Numbered from the stretch's first letter, positions 17,392 through 26,990 are shown. The stretch: 64,000 bases of DNA from Anaerolineales bacterium (GCA_016785015.1 JADHTJ010000009.1:1-64000); one strand, 5' to 3'. The notes: generated by a model from the letters alone, not told the origin. Numbers and translations are program-made.

Positions 17392-17460
17392 TATCGATTG
17401 GCATCTTCGCCGTCAGGATTTCAAGCAGATCGAAATCAATTGATTCTCACCACTCCTGAT

Positions 17461-18969
17461 CTATTGAGACCAAGGCGGCAACATGTTTCGCCTTTCCCGT
17501 TTTGGCAATTTGCGGATTTCTTTCCCTTGTTCAACTAAGTCATCAATCAGATCGAGTATTCGCTTAGTCGCTTTGCCATCGAAGCGCGCCCAAGTTTTAG
17601 CAGCCTGGGCCTGGCCTTCGACGAGCTGAGTGTAATAATCTCGATCAGAAAATAATCGCTCGAGCATCGGTAACAAATTTTCATGCTCTCTAATTATCTC
17701 AATTCCAGGGACATTATTAAAGAGCAAATAATCTAACTCATAAAAATCTACAATAACAGTAGGTTTATGCGCTGCAATTGCCAATGTAACAGTAGATGAG
17801 TGTGTGGCAACGAAAATATCACATACTGGTATCAACTGATCATAACTAATATTTTGAGCAATGATCAAGTTGAATTTTTCGGCTCTTGGTAAATATTTTT
17901 CGTATTCGCTTTTGGGATGCAAACTTAAAACAGTATTTACATCAGGTTGAAGCTGAGCGAAGGTATCAAAAAGAAATTCCATCTCTCTCCAATGTTCGGG
18001 CCAGGGCAAGAGATCATGTTCAGCTAAATGCGGCACTGCACAAACTATCAATGGCTTTTCAATATCTAATCCTAATGAATCGCATATTTGCTGGCGAATT
18101 ATTTTTTGAGTATTCCAAACCTGTGCGGCACGATCATAACGTGGTTTCCCTGTAATTCTCATCTTTCTAGAAGGCGCGCCTTGGTCTACAAAGTTGTTCT
18201 TGTTATATTCACTTTCAACTGCCATCAACCATGCTTTCCCACCACCTAAACTCCACGGATTTTTAGGCATCAACCCCAATATTTCCGCAGCTAAAAGCCA
18301 TGGAACCGTATTCCATAATAATGGGTTTCCTTCAAAATTATAGACCCACTCAGGTCGAATTCGAGAGATCACACGATTTATCCTGGAAATCATTCCATAG
18401 GTTTTCCGCCATCCAGGTTGCGCTAACCGATACTCGGCCAAACCTGAAGATTCAGATAACGCAAATGGAACAATCAAGCTCGGTATCCCTTTACGGTTTG
18501 CTGCGCTGATCAAGGCTGTTTCAATACCAACATGCCTATCCGCCATGAAAAGTATGCATTCCGGTTGAAGCTTTCTAAGGAGTGATATTGCATCAAATTG
18601 AATTCGAGAAAAGCGCACTAGATATAACAATAACTGTGCGAAAAATAGTTTCTTTATTTGTGCTACGAACCAATTTGTTAGAGATTGAATTCTCCCAGGT
18701 CTTTCGCCTGAATTAAATTTTTTGTTCTCTGATACCATGCTATCTTTTTTGGGGGTCTCAGCTTCAGTTCCGTAAAGATAAACTTGAAGTTTTCGATCTT
18801 TGCAGATTTCAAGTGTTCGATAATGTTTTTTCCAATGAATTAGTACCAATGCTCGGTATTTTTTTTGCTCATCCAAGGCAATCGCTATATCCAGCATCTC
18901 GAAAAACGATGTATCCATATGAGGCACAAATAGAATTGTTTGCATTTTGGGAAGTGATTTATTGTTCAT
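17461..18969 (-). CDS. Surface-glycan glycosyltransferase/glycerophosphotransferase-like protein (GT-B fold)
   Basis: A 502-residue protein beginning TILFVPHMDTSFFEMLDIA. The C-terminal half has the layout of UDP-GlcNAc-2-epimerase/CDP-glycerophosphotransferase-like GT-B proteins: KMRITGKPRYD, VLSLHPKSEYEKYL, and CDIFVATHSSTVTLAIAAHKPTV. It is the last gene of the pseudaminic-acid-type operon and overlaps the preceding pseI start-to-stop by 11 bp. A role in transferring the finished nonulosonic acid to a surface polymer is inferred from position. No signal peptide or clear membrane anchor is visible. Confidence 0.6.
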   Translation of the reverse strand: MNNKSLPKMQTILFVPHMDTSFFEMLDIAIALDEQKKYRALVLIHWKKHYRTLEICKDRKLQVYLYGTEAETPKKDSMVSENKKFNSGERPGRIQSLTNWFVAQIKKLFFAQLLLYLVRFSRIQFDAISLLRKLQPECILFMADRHVGIETALISAANRKGIPSLIVPFALSESSGLAEYRLAQPGWRKTYGMISRINRVISRIRPEWVYNFEGNPLLWNTVPWLLAAEILGLMPKNPWSLGGGKAWLMAVESEYNKNNFVDQGAPSRKMRITGKPRYDRAAQVWNTQKIIRQQICDSLGLDIEKPLIVCAVPHLAEHDLLPWPEHWREMEFLFDTFAQLQPDVNTVLSLHPKSEYEKYLPRAEKFNLIIAQNISYDQLIPVCDIFVATHSSTVTLAIAAHKPTVIVDFYELDYLLFNNVPGIEIIREHENLLPMLERLFSDRDYYTQLVEGQAQAAKTWARFDGKATKRILDLIDDLVEQGKEIRKLPKRERRNMLPPWSQ

Positions 18970-20038
18970 TGGGTTTTTCCTTCACTCCTCCAACGCAATC
19001 CCAACTCAAGGGTGTGCCACTTGAAATATCCACTATTGCCTTTCGCTCCAGTACATCCCCTAAATATCGTGTGTGTAATCCGTGTCCTGGTCTAATTGAG
19101 CGCACATTCTTAGAAGTAAAATTATCGCCTGCCTTTAAATCTTCTACAACAAAGAGGGAGCGGCGAAATACTCTACTCTTTTTTTCCTGTTCACTCACTC
19201 CATAATTAATTTCGCCAAGTGCTTTTTCTGCCGTGCGCACAGAATCTACCATCTGTTTAAATTCAGCTGGCTCTAATGAAAACGCACTATCTGGTCCTGC
19301 TATCGAACGAGATAGAGTGAAATGTTTTTCAATTATGCACGCTCCGAGTGCCGAAGCTGCGACGGGCACTGCAGTTCCCATCGTGTGATCTGAAAGGCCA
19401 ACTGGCACTTGAAAAGCATCAGCAAGGTGTGGTATCGTGATGAGATTCATCTCTTCGGGTAGAGCTGGATAACCACTAGTACACTTCAGTAACGCTATTT
19501 GGTTTGCACCATTCTTCCGAAGCGTATTCATAGCCTCTTCAATCTCAGCTAATGTCGCCATCCCGGTCGACATAATTACTGGCTTTCCCGTTTGGGCAAT
19601 TTTTTCCAGCAAGCCAATATCTACAATTTCAAATGAGGCAACTTTATATGCTGGAACAGCAATATCCTCTAAGAAATCTACAGCACTTTCATCGAACGGT
19701 GTAGAAAATAGGTCGATCCCAAGATCGGCTGCTACTGCTTTTAGTTTTCGCTGCCACTCCCAAGGCATATACGCTTCTTGATAGAGATCATAAAGAGTGC
19801 GCCCCTCCCATAGAGTCCCCCCCCCTACCCGAAAATATTCTTTATCAGATTGAATAGTTAAGATGTCTGCCGTATAGGTCTGGAGTTTTACCGCATTGGC
19901 TCCAGCTTGTTTGGCTGCTTCTATCATTTTGACAGCCAAGTCATAATCATGATTGTGATTAGCTGAGAGTTCTGCGATTATGTAAATTGGATATTCTGTT
20001 CCAATATACCGCCCATTGATATCTATAAATTTTCCCAT
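18959..20038 (-). CDS. pseI: Pseudaminic acid synthase (NeuB family)
   Basis: A 359-residue NeuB-fold synthase that condenses a 6-deoxy-2,4-diacetamido hexose with phosphoenolpyruvate. Diagnostic stretches are ELSANHNHDYDLAVKMI, AVKLQTYTADILT, STPFDESAVDFLE, KCTSGYPALPEEMNL and GLSDHTMGTAVPVAA. The C-terminal SAF (antifreeze-like) domain contains IRPGHGLHTRYLGDVL. STPFDESAVDFLE with SFEIVDIGLL resembles PseI more than sialic-acid NeuB. It lies 8 bp after pseG in the operon. Confidence 0.9.
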   Translation of the reverse strand: MGKFIDINGRYIGTEYPIYIIAELSANHNHDYDLAVKMIEAAKQAGANAVKLQTYTADILTIQSDKEYFRVGGGTLWEGRTLYDLYQEAYMPWEWQRKLKAVAADLGIDLFSTPFDESAVDFLEDIAVPAYKVASFEIVDIGLLEKIAQTGKPVIMSTGMATLAEIEEAMNTLRKNGANQIALLKCTSGYPALPEEMNLITIPHLADAFQVPVGLSDHTMGTAVPVAASALGACIIEKHFTLSRSIAGPDSAFSLEPAEFKQMVDSVRTAEKALGEINYGVSEQEKKSRVFRRSLFVVEDLKAGDNFTSKNVRSIRPGHGLHTRYLGDVLERKAIVDISSGTPLSWDCVGGVKEKPNEQ

Positions 20039-20046
20039 CGAATAAC

Positions 20047-21540
20047 CTATCTCTTGAGAATATAATGGTGAGCTACATTCCCCTGAAACTCATCTTCACC
20101 CACTCTAACAAATCCAGAATTGCAAAAGGCTAGAATAGATGCCTGGTTGTCTTTCTTTATATAGGCATGAATTAATTCAACGCTTGTTCTATCAAAAATT
20201 CTCTGTGCGCCCAACCAGATTATTTTTTGACCATATCCCTTCCCACGATTATTTGGATCCACACTCACTGAGATAACCGCTTCTTTTCGTTCTATTTGAA
20301 AGCGTACTTGCCCAATGGGGGCAGTATTTTGATCCCGAGCAATAAAAAACTTACATTTCGGATCTATAATTTTTTTCTTGAACCATTCAATATGGCTTTC
20401 GAAGGAAATGGGATTTACTGAAAATGAGGCTGCTCTGGTCGATGGATCATTCGCCCACTCCCTAACCAAATCCGAATCTTGTTCTTCAATATCACGCAAA
20501 TAAATCCCCCAATTATGCATATGCTGGATAACACGATGTGCCCCAAATCCATCCACAAGTATTTGGCCACTTTTAGTCATCATCGAGCGTTGATTGACAT
20601 CGGCAAGCAATTCTTCTATCCTTGATGGTAACTGATCGAAGCTTATATCATTATGCCATCCTAAGCTAATGGCAGCACCAACTTTTTCTAGGCCTGGTCC
20701 AACAGATTTTTGATTCTCTGCTAACGTGATCACAAAGGTTGGCAATCCCATGAAAGCCAATTCCCAGCATGTGCTTCCCCCCGCAGAAATAGCGATATCA
20801 GCCCACGCTATCTTTGATGGCATATCGGCTACGTTATGCTCAAGGCGAAATCTACTTCGATGTCTTACCATAGCTTCTTGGAACGATTTCCAATAATTAT
20901 TAGCTCTGCCAATAACTGCAACAATTTCTAAATCATCTTTTTCAAGAGAATCTATAACACGGATAACGTTGATGGCAACATTTTCATTATCGCCACCACC
21001 TAGTGTTATGATGATTTTCCGGGCATTTTGAGAAATTTTTCGTTCCCATTTTCGCCATTGCCAAAATTCGCGTCGCAGCAATGCATATCTAGAACCTAAT
21101 AACAATTTGGTAAACCTATCTTTGAGAACATATAAGGTACTTTCAGCATACACATTTTGGTTTAGTACCAGATCAGCAATGTAATGATCAGCGTGGCCAA
21201 AATCATCAATGAACAATAGCTTGGAATCCGTTTGTTTGATCGCTTCTTGGTAATTGATTCCAAATTGATAACCATCGACCACAACCCAAATTGGCTCCAC
21301 TCTCTCAACCAATTCTTTGATCTGAGTCTCATCACTTACACCACCCGATGCGCCAGTCAGCACATGCGAATTTATCCCTTCTTCATGTAATCGCGATTCA
21401 AGTGAAACAGAACTTTCCCCAATTGCAAAATGAACCTCTCCACCTTTCTCTTGCCACGCCTGAGACAGCGCCAGACAACGCATTAAGTGCCCAATTCCTA
21501 TTTGACTGTTGCCATCTGCCCTAATGAGCAGGTTATTCAT
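20047..21540 (-). CDS. pseG: PseG hydrolase-PseH acetyltransferase fusion
   Basis: A 497-residue fusion. Residues 1-340 are PseG, the UDP-sugar hydrolase, with N-terminus RADGNSQIGIGHLMRCLALS and the GT-B C-domain GGGDNENVAINVIRV and SAGGSTCWELAFMGLP. Residues 345-497 form a GNAT N-acetyltransferase (IYLRDIEEQDSDLVREWAND; VSVDPNNRGKGYGQKII), which supplies the PseH step. The two enzymes act in the pathway next to PseI, and PseH chemistry normally precedes PseG. The start overlaps pseF by 4 bp. Confidence 0.88.
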   Translation of the reverse strand: MNNLLIRADGNSQIGIGHLMRCLALSQAWQEKGGEVHFAIGESSVSLESRLHEEGINSHVLTGASGGVSDETQIKELVERVEPIWVVVDGYQFGINYQEAIKQTDSKLLFIDDFGHADHYIADLVLNQNVYAESTLYVLKDRFTKLLLGSRYALLRREFWQWRKWERKISQNARKIIITLGGGDNENVAINVIRVIDSLEKDDLEIVAVIGRANNYWKSFQEAMVRHRSRFRLEHNVADMPSKIAWADIAISAGGSTCWELAFMGLPTFVITLAENQKSVGPGLEKVGAAISLGWHNDISFDQLPSRIEELLADVNQRSMMTKSGQILVDGFGAHRVIQHMHNWGIYLRDIEEQDSDLVREWANDPSTRAASFSVNPISFESHIEWFKKKIIDPKCKFFIARDQNTAPIGQVRFQIERKEAVISVSVDPNNRGKGYGQKIIWLGAQRIFDRTSVELIHAYIKKDNQASILAFCNSGFVRVGEDEFQGNVAHHYILKR

Positions 21541-22277
21541 TTTGATGGCTCCCAGGTTTCCACGTCCATATTCAAGGTACTGATTTCGGGGTGGGAGCGT
21601 GCGTAAGCAATAATTTCAGAATAAGGAACAATATTATTTCCCAAATCTAAGGCCTGAAAAAGGGCACGGATTACATACAGATCTTCTTCTGTGTCAACGG
21701 TCCAACGCAAATCAGAATTGTCCTGACTATCCGTAATATTCCGTAAGACAAACAACTTAGGTCGTTCTGTGTAGGCGACCAGGGTAACATGCTCCCGGGC
21801 CGCCGAAGATTGAGCAAATCGATCAAACCGCATTAATGTATCCAGGAAAAAAACTTCTGTATCTAAACCACGAGGGTATGTACGGGGATGAGTGTTACTG
21901 ACATAGTCACACTCATCCATGTTAATAATCAATTCATTGATAATCCTATCTATCACCTGATGGTCGATAAGTGGGCAATCAGCTGTAATACGAGCAACGA
22001 TCTCTGCTCCAGACTCATCAGCGGCACCCAAATATCGAGAAAGGACATCCTGTTCATCACCACGAAAATACCTGATGTTTTCATGTTTTGCGAGCTTTAC
22101 TATTGGATCATCGGAAGAGTTGGTAGTTGTAGCAATAATGATCTCATCAACCATCTTGCATTGCTTAAGTCGATTTAGTTGATGAACTAGCATCGGATGC
22201 CCAACAACATCCATCAGGACTTTTCCTGGAAGTCTTGTAGATGTCATGCGTGCTTGAACAACAATGACTCGTTTCAT
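21537..22277 (-). CDS. pseF: Cytidylyltransferase (PseF/SpsF-like)
   Basis: A 246-residue nucleotidyltransferase-A fold protein that begins VVQARMTSTRLPGKVLMDV and has an ARITADCPLID metal-binding motif. It belongs to the SpsF/PseF type rather than the NeuA type. It would activate pseudaminic acid as CMP-Pse. Its C-terminus overlaps pseG and it follows a pathway-associated methyltransferase gene by 19 bp. Confidence 0.85.
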   Translation of the reverse strand: MKRVIVVQARMTSTRLPGKVLMDVVGHPMLVHQLNRLKQCKMVDEIIIATTTNSSDDPIVKLAKHENIRYFRGDEQDVLSRYLGAADESGAEIVARITADCPLIDHQVIDRIINELIINMDECDYVSNTHPRTYPRGLDTEVFFLDTLMRFDRFAQSSAAREHVTLVAYTERPKLFVLRNITDSQDNSDLRWTVDTEEDLYVIRALFQALDLGNNIVPYSEIIAYARSHPEISTLNMDVETWEPSK

Positions 22278-22296
22278 ATCGGATAATCAGCCTGGA

Positions 22297-22923
22297 TTAT
22301 TTTTTCTCGAACATCCAATATGTGACATCATCCCACCCTTCATCACGACTTAGAAAACCCTGTTTTATTAGTTCAAGCTCGGGAAATAATTCTTGATAAA
22401 TATGCAGATAATTTCTTTTAAACAACGCGCCTGTCTGCCCTCGATATGGCATTTCGGCAGTCTCTTCAGAATAATATTCTACACATAACACATACTTATT
22501 TGAACAACGCACAATTTCAGACATAACTAAAGGGAGCGTGCTTTCTGGTTGATGAATCAATACTCCCATGGTAAATGTCAAATCAAACCAGCGGTCTCGA
22601 AAAGGCAATTCACGCGCAGGGCACCATAATGAATTGATATCTGGAACTCGATTTCGAATCTGGAGCAAAGCCCTCCTGTTGACATCAATCCCATAAACAT
22701 TCTGTGGTGGAATCAAAGATGCAATCCACTGCAAATTTGCACCAATATTACACCCTATTTCCAGCACACTCTGGGAAGGGAACTCACTTAATATTATCTC
22801 CCAAAATGGGCGTCGGTGTTCTCCAACTGATTGATTTCTTTCCACGTAATCATCGCCAAAATCACTATCCCATAAGTTTTCTAGTCGCAAGGTTTCAGCA
22901 GGGTTTTCTTGAATATTTGACAT
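22297..22923 (-). CDS. Pseudaminic-acid-biosynthesis-associated SAM methyltransferase
   Basis: A 208-residue class I methyltransferase with motif I VLEIGCNIGANLQWI (SAM-binding GCNxG) and FDLTFTMGVLIHQ as motif IV. The N-terminus (LRLENLWDSDFGDDYVERN) matches the family described as pseudaminic acid biosynthesis-associated methylase (TIGR03587). It would modify the sugar or a precursor. It is coded between pseA-like and pseF genes; GNIGA-type spacing is normal, so it should be active. Confidence 0.85.
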   Translation of the reverse strand: MSNIQENPAETLRLENLWDSDFGDDYVERNQSVGEHRRPFWEIILSEFPSQSVLEIGCNIGANLQWIASLIPPQNVYGIDVNRRALLQIRNRVPDINSLWCPARELPFRDRWFDLTFTMGVLIHQPESTLPLVMSEIVRCSNKYVLCVEYYSEETAEMPYRGQTGALFKRNYLHIYQELFPELELIKQGFLSRDEGWDDVTYWMFEKK

Positions 22924-22979
22924 AATTCTCCATATTATTTCCTATCTCTGAGAATGGTAATTTTTTCGTTCTAATGCAT

Positions 22980-24125
22980 TTATGTGCCAGATTCTACTAA
23001 GTCCGCGTAAACGGGTGATTTTAGTCGCCAAATACCATTCGTGTTATTAAACAACGCCGGATTCCAATATTTTTCGACTACATCCCAATACTCTCTTGCA
23101 CTATAGCCCAGCAAAGTAATGAAATCGTCAAGGGCTCTCTGATCCAATTTGTGATCGTGCTCCATTATCAACCTTTTTGCATCTTCCCGAGTTATGATTC
23201 CTTTGCGAATCCATCGGGATGTTATATCGGTTACGCGTGAAAATCCAAATTTTGGATATTTCATCCACAGGTGCAATATATATGCAATTGAGTCGATTTG
23301 ACCATAATTATCAATAAAACCCTCACGTTTCCATTCGTGATGTAAATCTCTAAATCCATATCGTTTCGCAATTTCGTAATTGTACTCATCATCCCATGGA
23401 AAGAAGTAACTCATAAAAAATGGCTCAGGATTAACCTTAGCAATTTCCTCAGTTGATGGTGGAATTATTGCATTTAGTTCTGGCAAAGGAATGCCCCGTT
23501 CACGCCAAAAACTCGCAATCGTGGCCGCAAGTTTTTCCCCAGAAGCACTGTGCCCAGCTTCTATATACTTTTCAACACTAGAATGATCATCTTTGGTAGT
23601 ACCATAAGTAAATGCAGCGTTTTCTCCATAAACAAGTAGAGGGATATTAAAAGCGACGGCATATTTATATGGGGCAGTATAAATTACTGCTTCTATGAAA
23701 CGAAGAGGTTCACCCAATTCTTCAAATCCAATTCTGGTAACACGCTTGAACAAATCAATACTCATGCTGAATGAAACGATATCACAATTAAACGAGTCTC
23801 CCAGATTTCTAAAATTGTGGGTTCCTGCATCTGTATGTGTAAATGGATCCGTCACACTAATCAGTAATGGATTCATCCCCATCCTTTCTTTCATCAAATA
23901 GGTCAAAAAGTGACTATCCTTTCCACCACTTACAGCAATTATACAATCATACGTTCCATCATTCTTTCTGTAATTATCACATAAGGTCTCTAATTCATCT
24001 AGCCTTGCATCCCAATTTACCAATTTCCGTTGATCAAAATTTAGACACGCCTGGCATACCCCATCTGAGTTAAAAATTGACCCAGGTCTGGTATCAGGCA
24101 TGACACATCGTTTACAAAATTTCAT
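22980..24125 (-). CDS. pseA: N-acetyl sugar amidotransferase (PseA/WbpG-like)
   Basis: A 381-residue PP-loop ATPase with SGGKDS at 66-71. The N-terminus carries four cysteines in two pairs (C4/C7 and C24/C27), forming a rubredoxin-like knuckle. This domain order matches the N-acetyl sugar amidotransferase family that makes acetamidino derivatives of nonulosonic acids. It would convert an acetamido group, using ammonia from a glutaminase partner; no HisF/HisH-like partner genes are next to it. It lies 28 bp after pseC. Confidence 0.85.
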   Translation of the reverse strand: MKFCKRCVMPDTRPGSIFNSDGVCQACLNFDQRKLVNWDARLDELETLCDNYRKNDGTYDCIIAVSGGKDSHFLTYLMKERMGMNPLLISVTDPFTHTDAGTHNFRNLGDSFNCDIVSFSMSIDLFKRVTRIGFEELGEPLRFIEAVIYTAPYKYAVAFNIPLLVYGENAAFTYGTTKDDHSSVEKYIEAGHSASGEKLAATIASFWRERGIPLPELNAIIPPSTEEIAKVNPEPFFMSYFFPWDDEYNYEIAKRYGFRDLHHEWKREGFIDNYGQIDSIAYILHLWMKYPKFGFSRVTDITSRWIRKGIITREDAKRLIMEHDHKLDQRALDDFITLLGYSAREYWDVVEKYWNPALFNNTNGIWRLKSPVYADLVESGT

Positions 24126-24153
24126 TTCCCATTCTCCTCATACTGATAAAACA

Positions 24154-25341
24154 TCAATTTCTGTATGCGTCTACAACTTTCTCAACTGCCAATATCACAT
24201 CATCAATATCTTCATCTGACATTGATGGGAACATGGGCAATGTTAATATCCTCTCATAGGCTGCTTCCGCAATAGGCCATTGTCCTTTTTTATATCCCAA
24301 TTTACGATAGTATGGGTGCCAAGGAACAGGAATATAATGAACATTTACACCAATATTTTCCGCTCGCAAGGCCTGATATATTTGTGTTCTATTAACTGAT
24401 AATAGTTCAAGATTCAATTGAACTACAAACAAATGCCAGGCCGACATCCTATCGGGCAACATATTCAGCGGCTCGACTTCTCGAAGAACATTAAATGCAT
24501 TTTGGTACATAGCAGCAATTTTTTGCCGCCGGGCTAAATTGCTATCCAATTTTTTCAATTGTGAATTTCCAAGAGCACACTGAAAATCTGTAAGGCGATA
24601 GTTATATCCCAGATGCTCCATTTCATAAAACCAGGATCTTCCAGTTTCCCTTTGTCGATGTTCCGATGTAATTCCATGATTACGAAAAATCATCATACTA
24701 TTCGCTAATTCCGGGTCATCTGTAGAAATTACCCCTCCCTCACCTGTTGTAATGTGTTTGACCGGGTGAAGACTAAATGTCGTCATATCAGTCAAGTATC
24801 CCACAGTACGCCCCCGATAAGAAGCTCCTAATGCGTGGGACCCATCTTCGATAACCATTAAGTTGTTCTGTTCAGCGATAGTATTGATCTCATCTAAGTC
24901 GGAAGGCTGACCCGTGTAATCTACCGTAATAATTGCTCGGGTACGGGATGTGATTGCAGCCTCTACACAAGCAGGATCAATGTTCAATGTATGGGGATTA
25001 ACATCTACAAATACTACGGTTCCACCCTGATATCTCACACAGTTAGCACTAGCGGCAAAAGTCATCGCTGGAACAACGACTTCATCACCAGGTTTGATAC
25101 CAGCAGCAAAAATTGCTGAATGCAACGCAGCTGTTCCGCTGCTAACTGCAACAGCATATTTCGCACCAACTCTTTGGGCGAATGCATTCTCAAAATTTTC
25201 AATATTAGGCCCAGTTGTCAACCACTCAGAACGTAACACCTCAACTACAGCATCGATATCCCCATCGTCAACCATCTGCCGGCCATAGGGTAATAACTCA
25301 CCTCTGACTGGGCGGCCACCTTTTATTGCTAAATTTGGCAT
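24154..25341 (-). CDS. pseC: UDP-4-keto-sugar aminotransferase PseC
   Basis: A 395-residue DegT/DnrJ/EryC1-type PLP enzyme. The PLP-binding lysine is K195 in SLHPVKHITTGEGG. Other pathway-specific features are DYTGQPSDLDEI and VIEDGSHALGASYRG. It would transfer an amino group to C4 of the UDP-2-acetamido-2,6-dideoxy-4-keto-sugar made by PseB. It follows the PseB-like gene by 42 bp; operon order is B-like, C, A, methylase, F, GH, I. Confidence 0.9.
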   Translation of the reverse strand: MPNLAIKGGRPVRGELLPYGRQMVDDGDIDAVVEVLRSEWLTTGPNIENFENAFAQRVGAKYAVAVSSGTAALHSAIFAAGIKPGDEVVVPAMTFAASANCVRYQGGTVVFVDVNPHTLNIDPACVEAAITSRTRAIITVDYTGQPSDLDEINTIAEQNNLMVIEDGSHALGASYRGRTVGYLTDMTTFSLHPVKHITTGEGGVISTDDPELANSMMIFRNHGITSEHRQRETGRSWFYEMEHLGYNYRLTDFQCALGNSQLKKLDSNLARRQKIAAMYQNAFNVLREVEPLNMLPDRMSAWHLFVVQLNLELLSVNRTQIYQALRAENIGVNVHYIPVPWHPYYRKLGYKKGQWPIAEAAYERILTLPMFPSMSDEDIDDVILAVEKVVDAYRN

Positions 25342-25383
25342 GAAAGACCTTCTCCAAATATACTGAGGGGGAAATAAACCCCG

Positions 25384-26400
25384 TCAATAATTCAAACCCA
25401 AAATATCTTTAAGATTTTCTACTGATAGCCAGTTCTTATTTGTGTCACTACTGTAGCGGAAACCATCATAACAAGGCACACCATGGGTTGGACCTAGGTA
25501 AATCATCCTTCCAATATCGAGATAGAATGGGACGATGGAATAGTATGATTCGTACTCCAAAGCGAATTGGGAATCATCTTCAGAAAGCAAAACTTCGTGT
25601 ATGTTTTCACTTGGATCTAACCCAGAAACTTTGATTTCACGATCAGGGGCGATTGCTCTGGCTAAATCAACCTCACGAATGCTCGGCAGTTTTGGGATGA
25701 ATACTTCACCTTTGGTCATCTGCTCTATAGAGAAAATGACAAAATTAACCACATCAACATAAGTCATCCAAAAACGTGATCTTCGAGAATCGGATATAGA
25801 TAAGGTCCCTGCCTTATTCATATTCATGAACTTCGCAACGATGTTTTCTTTGGAACCAAAAACACTACCAATTCGGACAACACTAAAATGTGTTCCATCA
25901 TGACCAGAATAATTATTGCCGGCAACAAATAATTTCTCTGATGTACGTTCAGCCAAACCGGCCAACATGCCTGGATTACTCGCGCTAACAGTGCTGATAG
26001 AAATTACTTTTTCAACTTTCCTATCAATGGCCATATCAACGATGTTGGCAGCTCCCTGGATATTTGTTTTTACTGCCTCAAATGGATTATATTCTACAAC
26101 ATAAGCTAGATGCAAGAATTCTGTGTGTATAACAATATCTATGCCTTTGAAGGCCCGATTTAGAACATCTCGATCTCTGACGCCGCCAATAATGTATTGC
26201 AAGCAAGGGTATTCACGCGTACTAAACTTCTGCTGAAGGTTGTGCAACTCCAACTCATCAGTACTCAAGACAACCAACTGATTTGGTTCAAAATTCTCGA
26301 GAATATGCGCAACGAATTTTTCACCAAGCAGGTTAGTGCCTCCTGTAATTAGAATCGACTTCTCATCGAGCTTCAAGTTACCAGCTGTAGGAATCGCCAT
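25384..26400 (-). CDS. PseB-like SDR protein lacking the catalytic residues
   Basis: A 338-residue extended SDR of PseB/CapD type, recognisable by GGVRDRDVLNRAFKGIDIVIH and YNPFEAVKTNIQGAANIVD. Active PseB proteins have STDKAVNPINLYGATK; here the gap-free equivalent reads STVSASNPGMLAGLAE. The D-K pair is V-S, the Tyr is Ala and the YxxxK lysine is Glu. The Rossmann loop is GGTNLLGEK rather than GGTGSFGKK. It is probably inactive as a 4,6-dehydratase/5-epimerase or has a changed function. Gene position (6 bp after the NusG-like gene) is that of PseB. Confidence 0.8.
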   Translation of the reverse strand: MAIPTAGNLKLDEKSILITGGTNLLGEKFVAHILENFEPNQLVVLSTDELELHNLQQKFSTREYPCLQYIIGGVRDRDVLNRAFKGIDIVIHTEFLHLAYVVEYNPFEAVKTNIQGAANIVDMAIDRKVEKVISISTVSASNPGMLAGLAERTSEKLFVAGNNYSGHDGTHFSVVRIGSVFGSKENIVAKFMNMNKAGTLSISDSRRSRFWMTYVDVVNFVIFSIEQMTKGEVFIPKLPSIREVDLARAIAPDREIKVSGLDPSENIHEVLLSEDDSQFALEYESYYSIVPFYLDIGRMIYLGPTHGVPCYDGFRYSSDTNKNWLSVENLKDILGLNY

Positions 26401-26406
26401 TTACAC

Positions 26407-26937
26407 CTAATTATCCAACTTGCTAATTTGAGATGTTTTTAATTCCACCGGGATCTGCCGTTTATCATTAATTAATTGCATCAATACCCTAACTCGCTCA
26501 TTTCCGGGCAAACGTGCGTCAAAAATGGCATCATATCCCGAAAAAGGACCATCTTGAATTCGAACATCATCTCCAGATTCTAAGCCGTCAAATACTTCAC
26601 CCCCAGCCTCATTAATCTCCAAAATGCGTAATTTTAATTCTTTAACGATATGATCCGGGACAGAAGCGGGCTCTCCATCAAACGAGACAAACCCTAAGGT
26701 ATGTGGCATCCATTGGAAGGTTGAGATTCCCAAGTCCTCCAAATCGGCGTGAATAAACATATACCCTGGGAAAAAGGGTTTTACCTTGCTTGCCCGAGGA
26801 TTAACAGGATGCACTCGAATGCGCGGGAAGAAATTTTCAAGACCCTGAGACTGTATCTGTCGCCAAACCACATCTTCTTTCCTTGGCTTACTACGTAAAA
26901 CATACCACTGCAAAGACATTCTATTAACCTTTTCCAT
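26407..26937 (-). CDS. Specialised NusG paralogue (RfaH/LoaP-like antiterminator)
   Basis: A 176-residue protein with an N-terminal NGN domain (LQWYVLRSKPRKEDVVWRQI; KPFFPGYMFIHADLED) and a C-terminal KOW motif (ESGDDVRIQDGPFSGYDAIF). A second in-frame ATG at 26919 gives MSLQWYVLRS, the usual family N-terminus, and has an AAGG 8 bp upstream; it is a possible true start. Lying first in the long pse operon, it is expected to bind RNA polymerase and suppress termination within this operon. Confidence 0.88.
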   Translation of the reverse strand: MEKVNRMSLQWYVLRSKPRKEDVVWRQIQSQGLENFFPRIRVHPVNPRASKVKPFFPGYMFIHADLEDLGISTFQWMPHTLGFVSFDGEPASVPDHIVKELKLRILEINEAGGEVFDGLESGDDVRIQDGPFSGYDAIFDARLPGNERVRVLMQLINDKRQIPVELKTSQISKLDN

Positions 26938-26961
26938 GGTGAATTTAAATTGACATCATGT

Positions 26962-26990
26962 ATTGTAATGAATCAACTTTAGATCGACAA
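26962..26990 (-). promoter_or_regulatory. Promoter candidate of the pse operon
   Basis: On the minus strand, TTGTCG (26990-26985) and TACAAT (26967-26962) are spaced by 17 bp, about 25-30 bp ahead of the NusG-like start codon. The leader is short; no ops-like GGCGGTAGC sequence was found. Confidence 0.45.
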
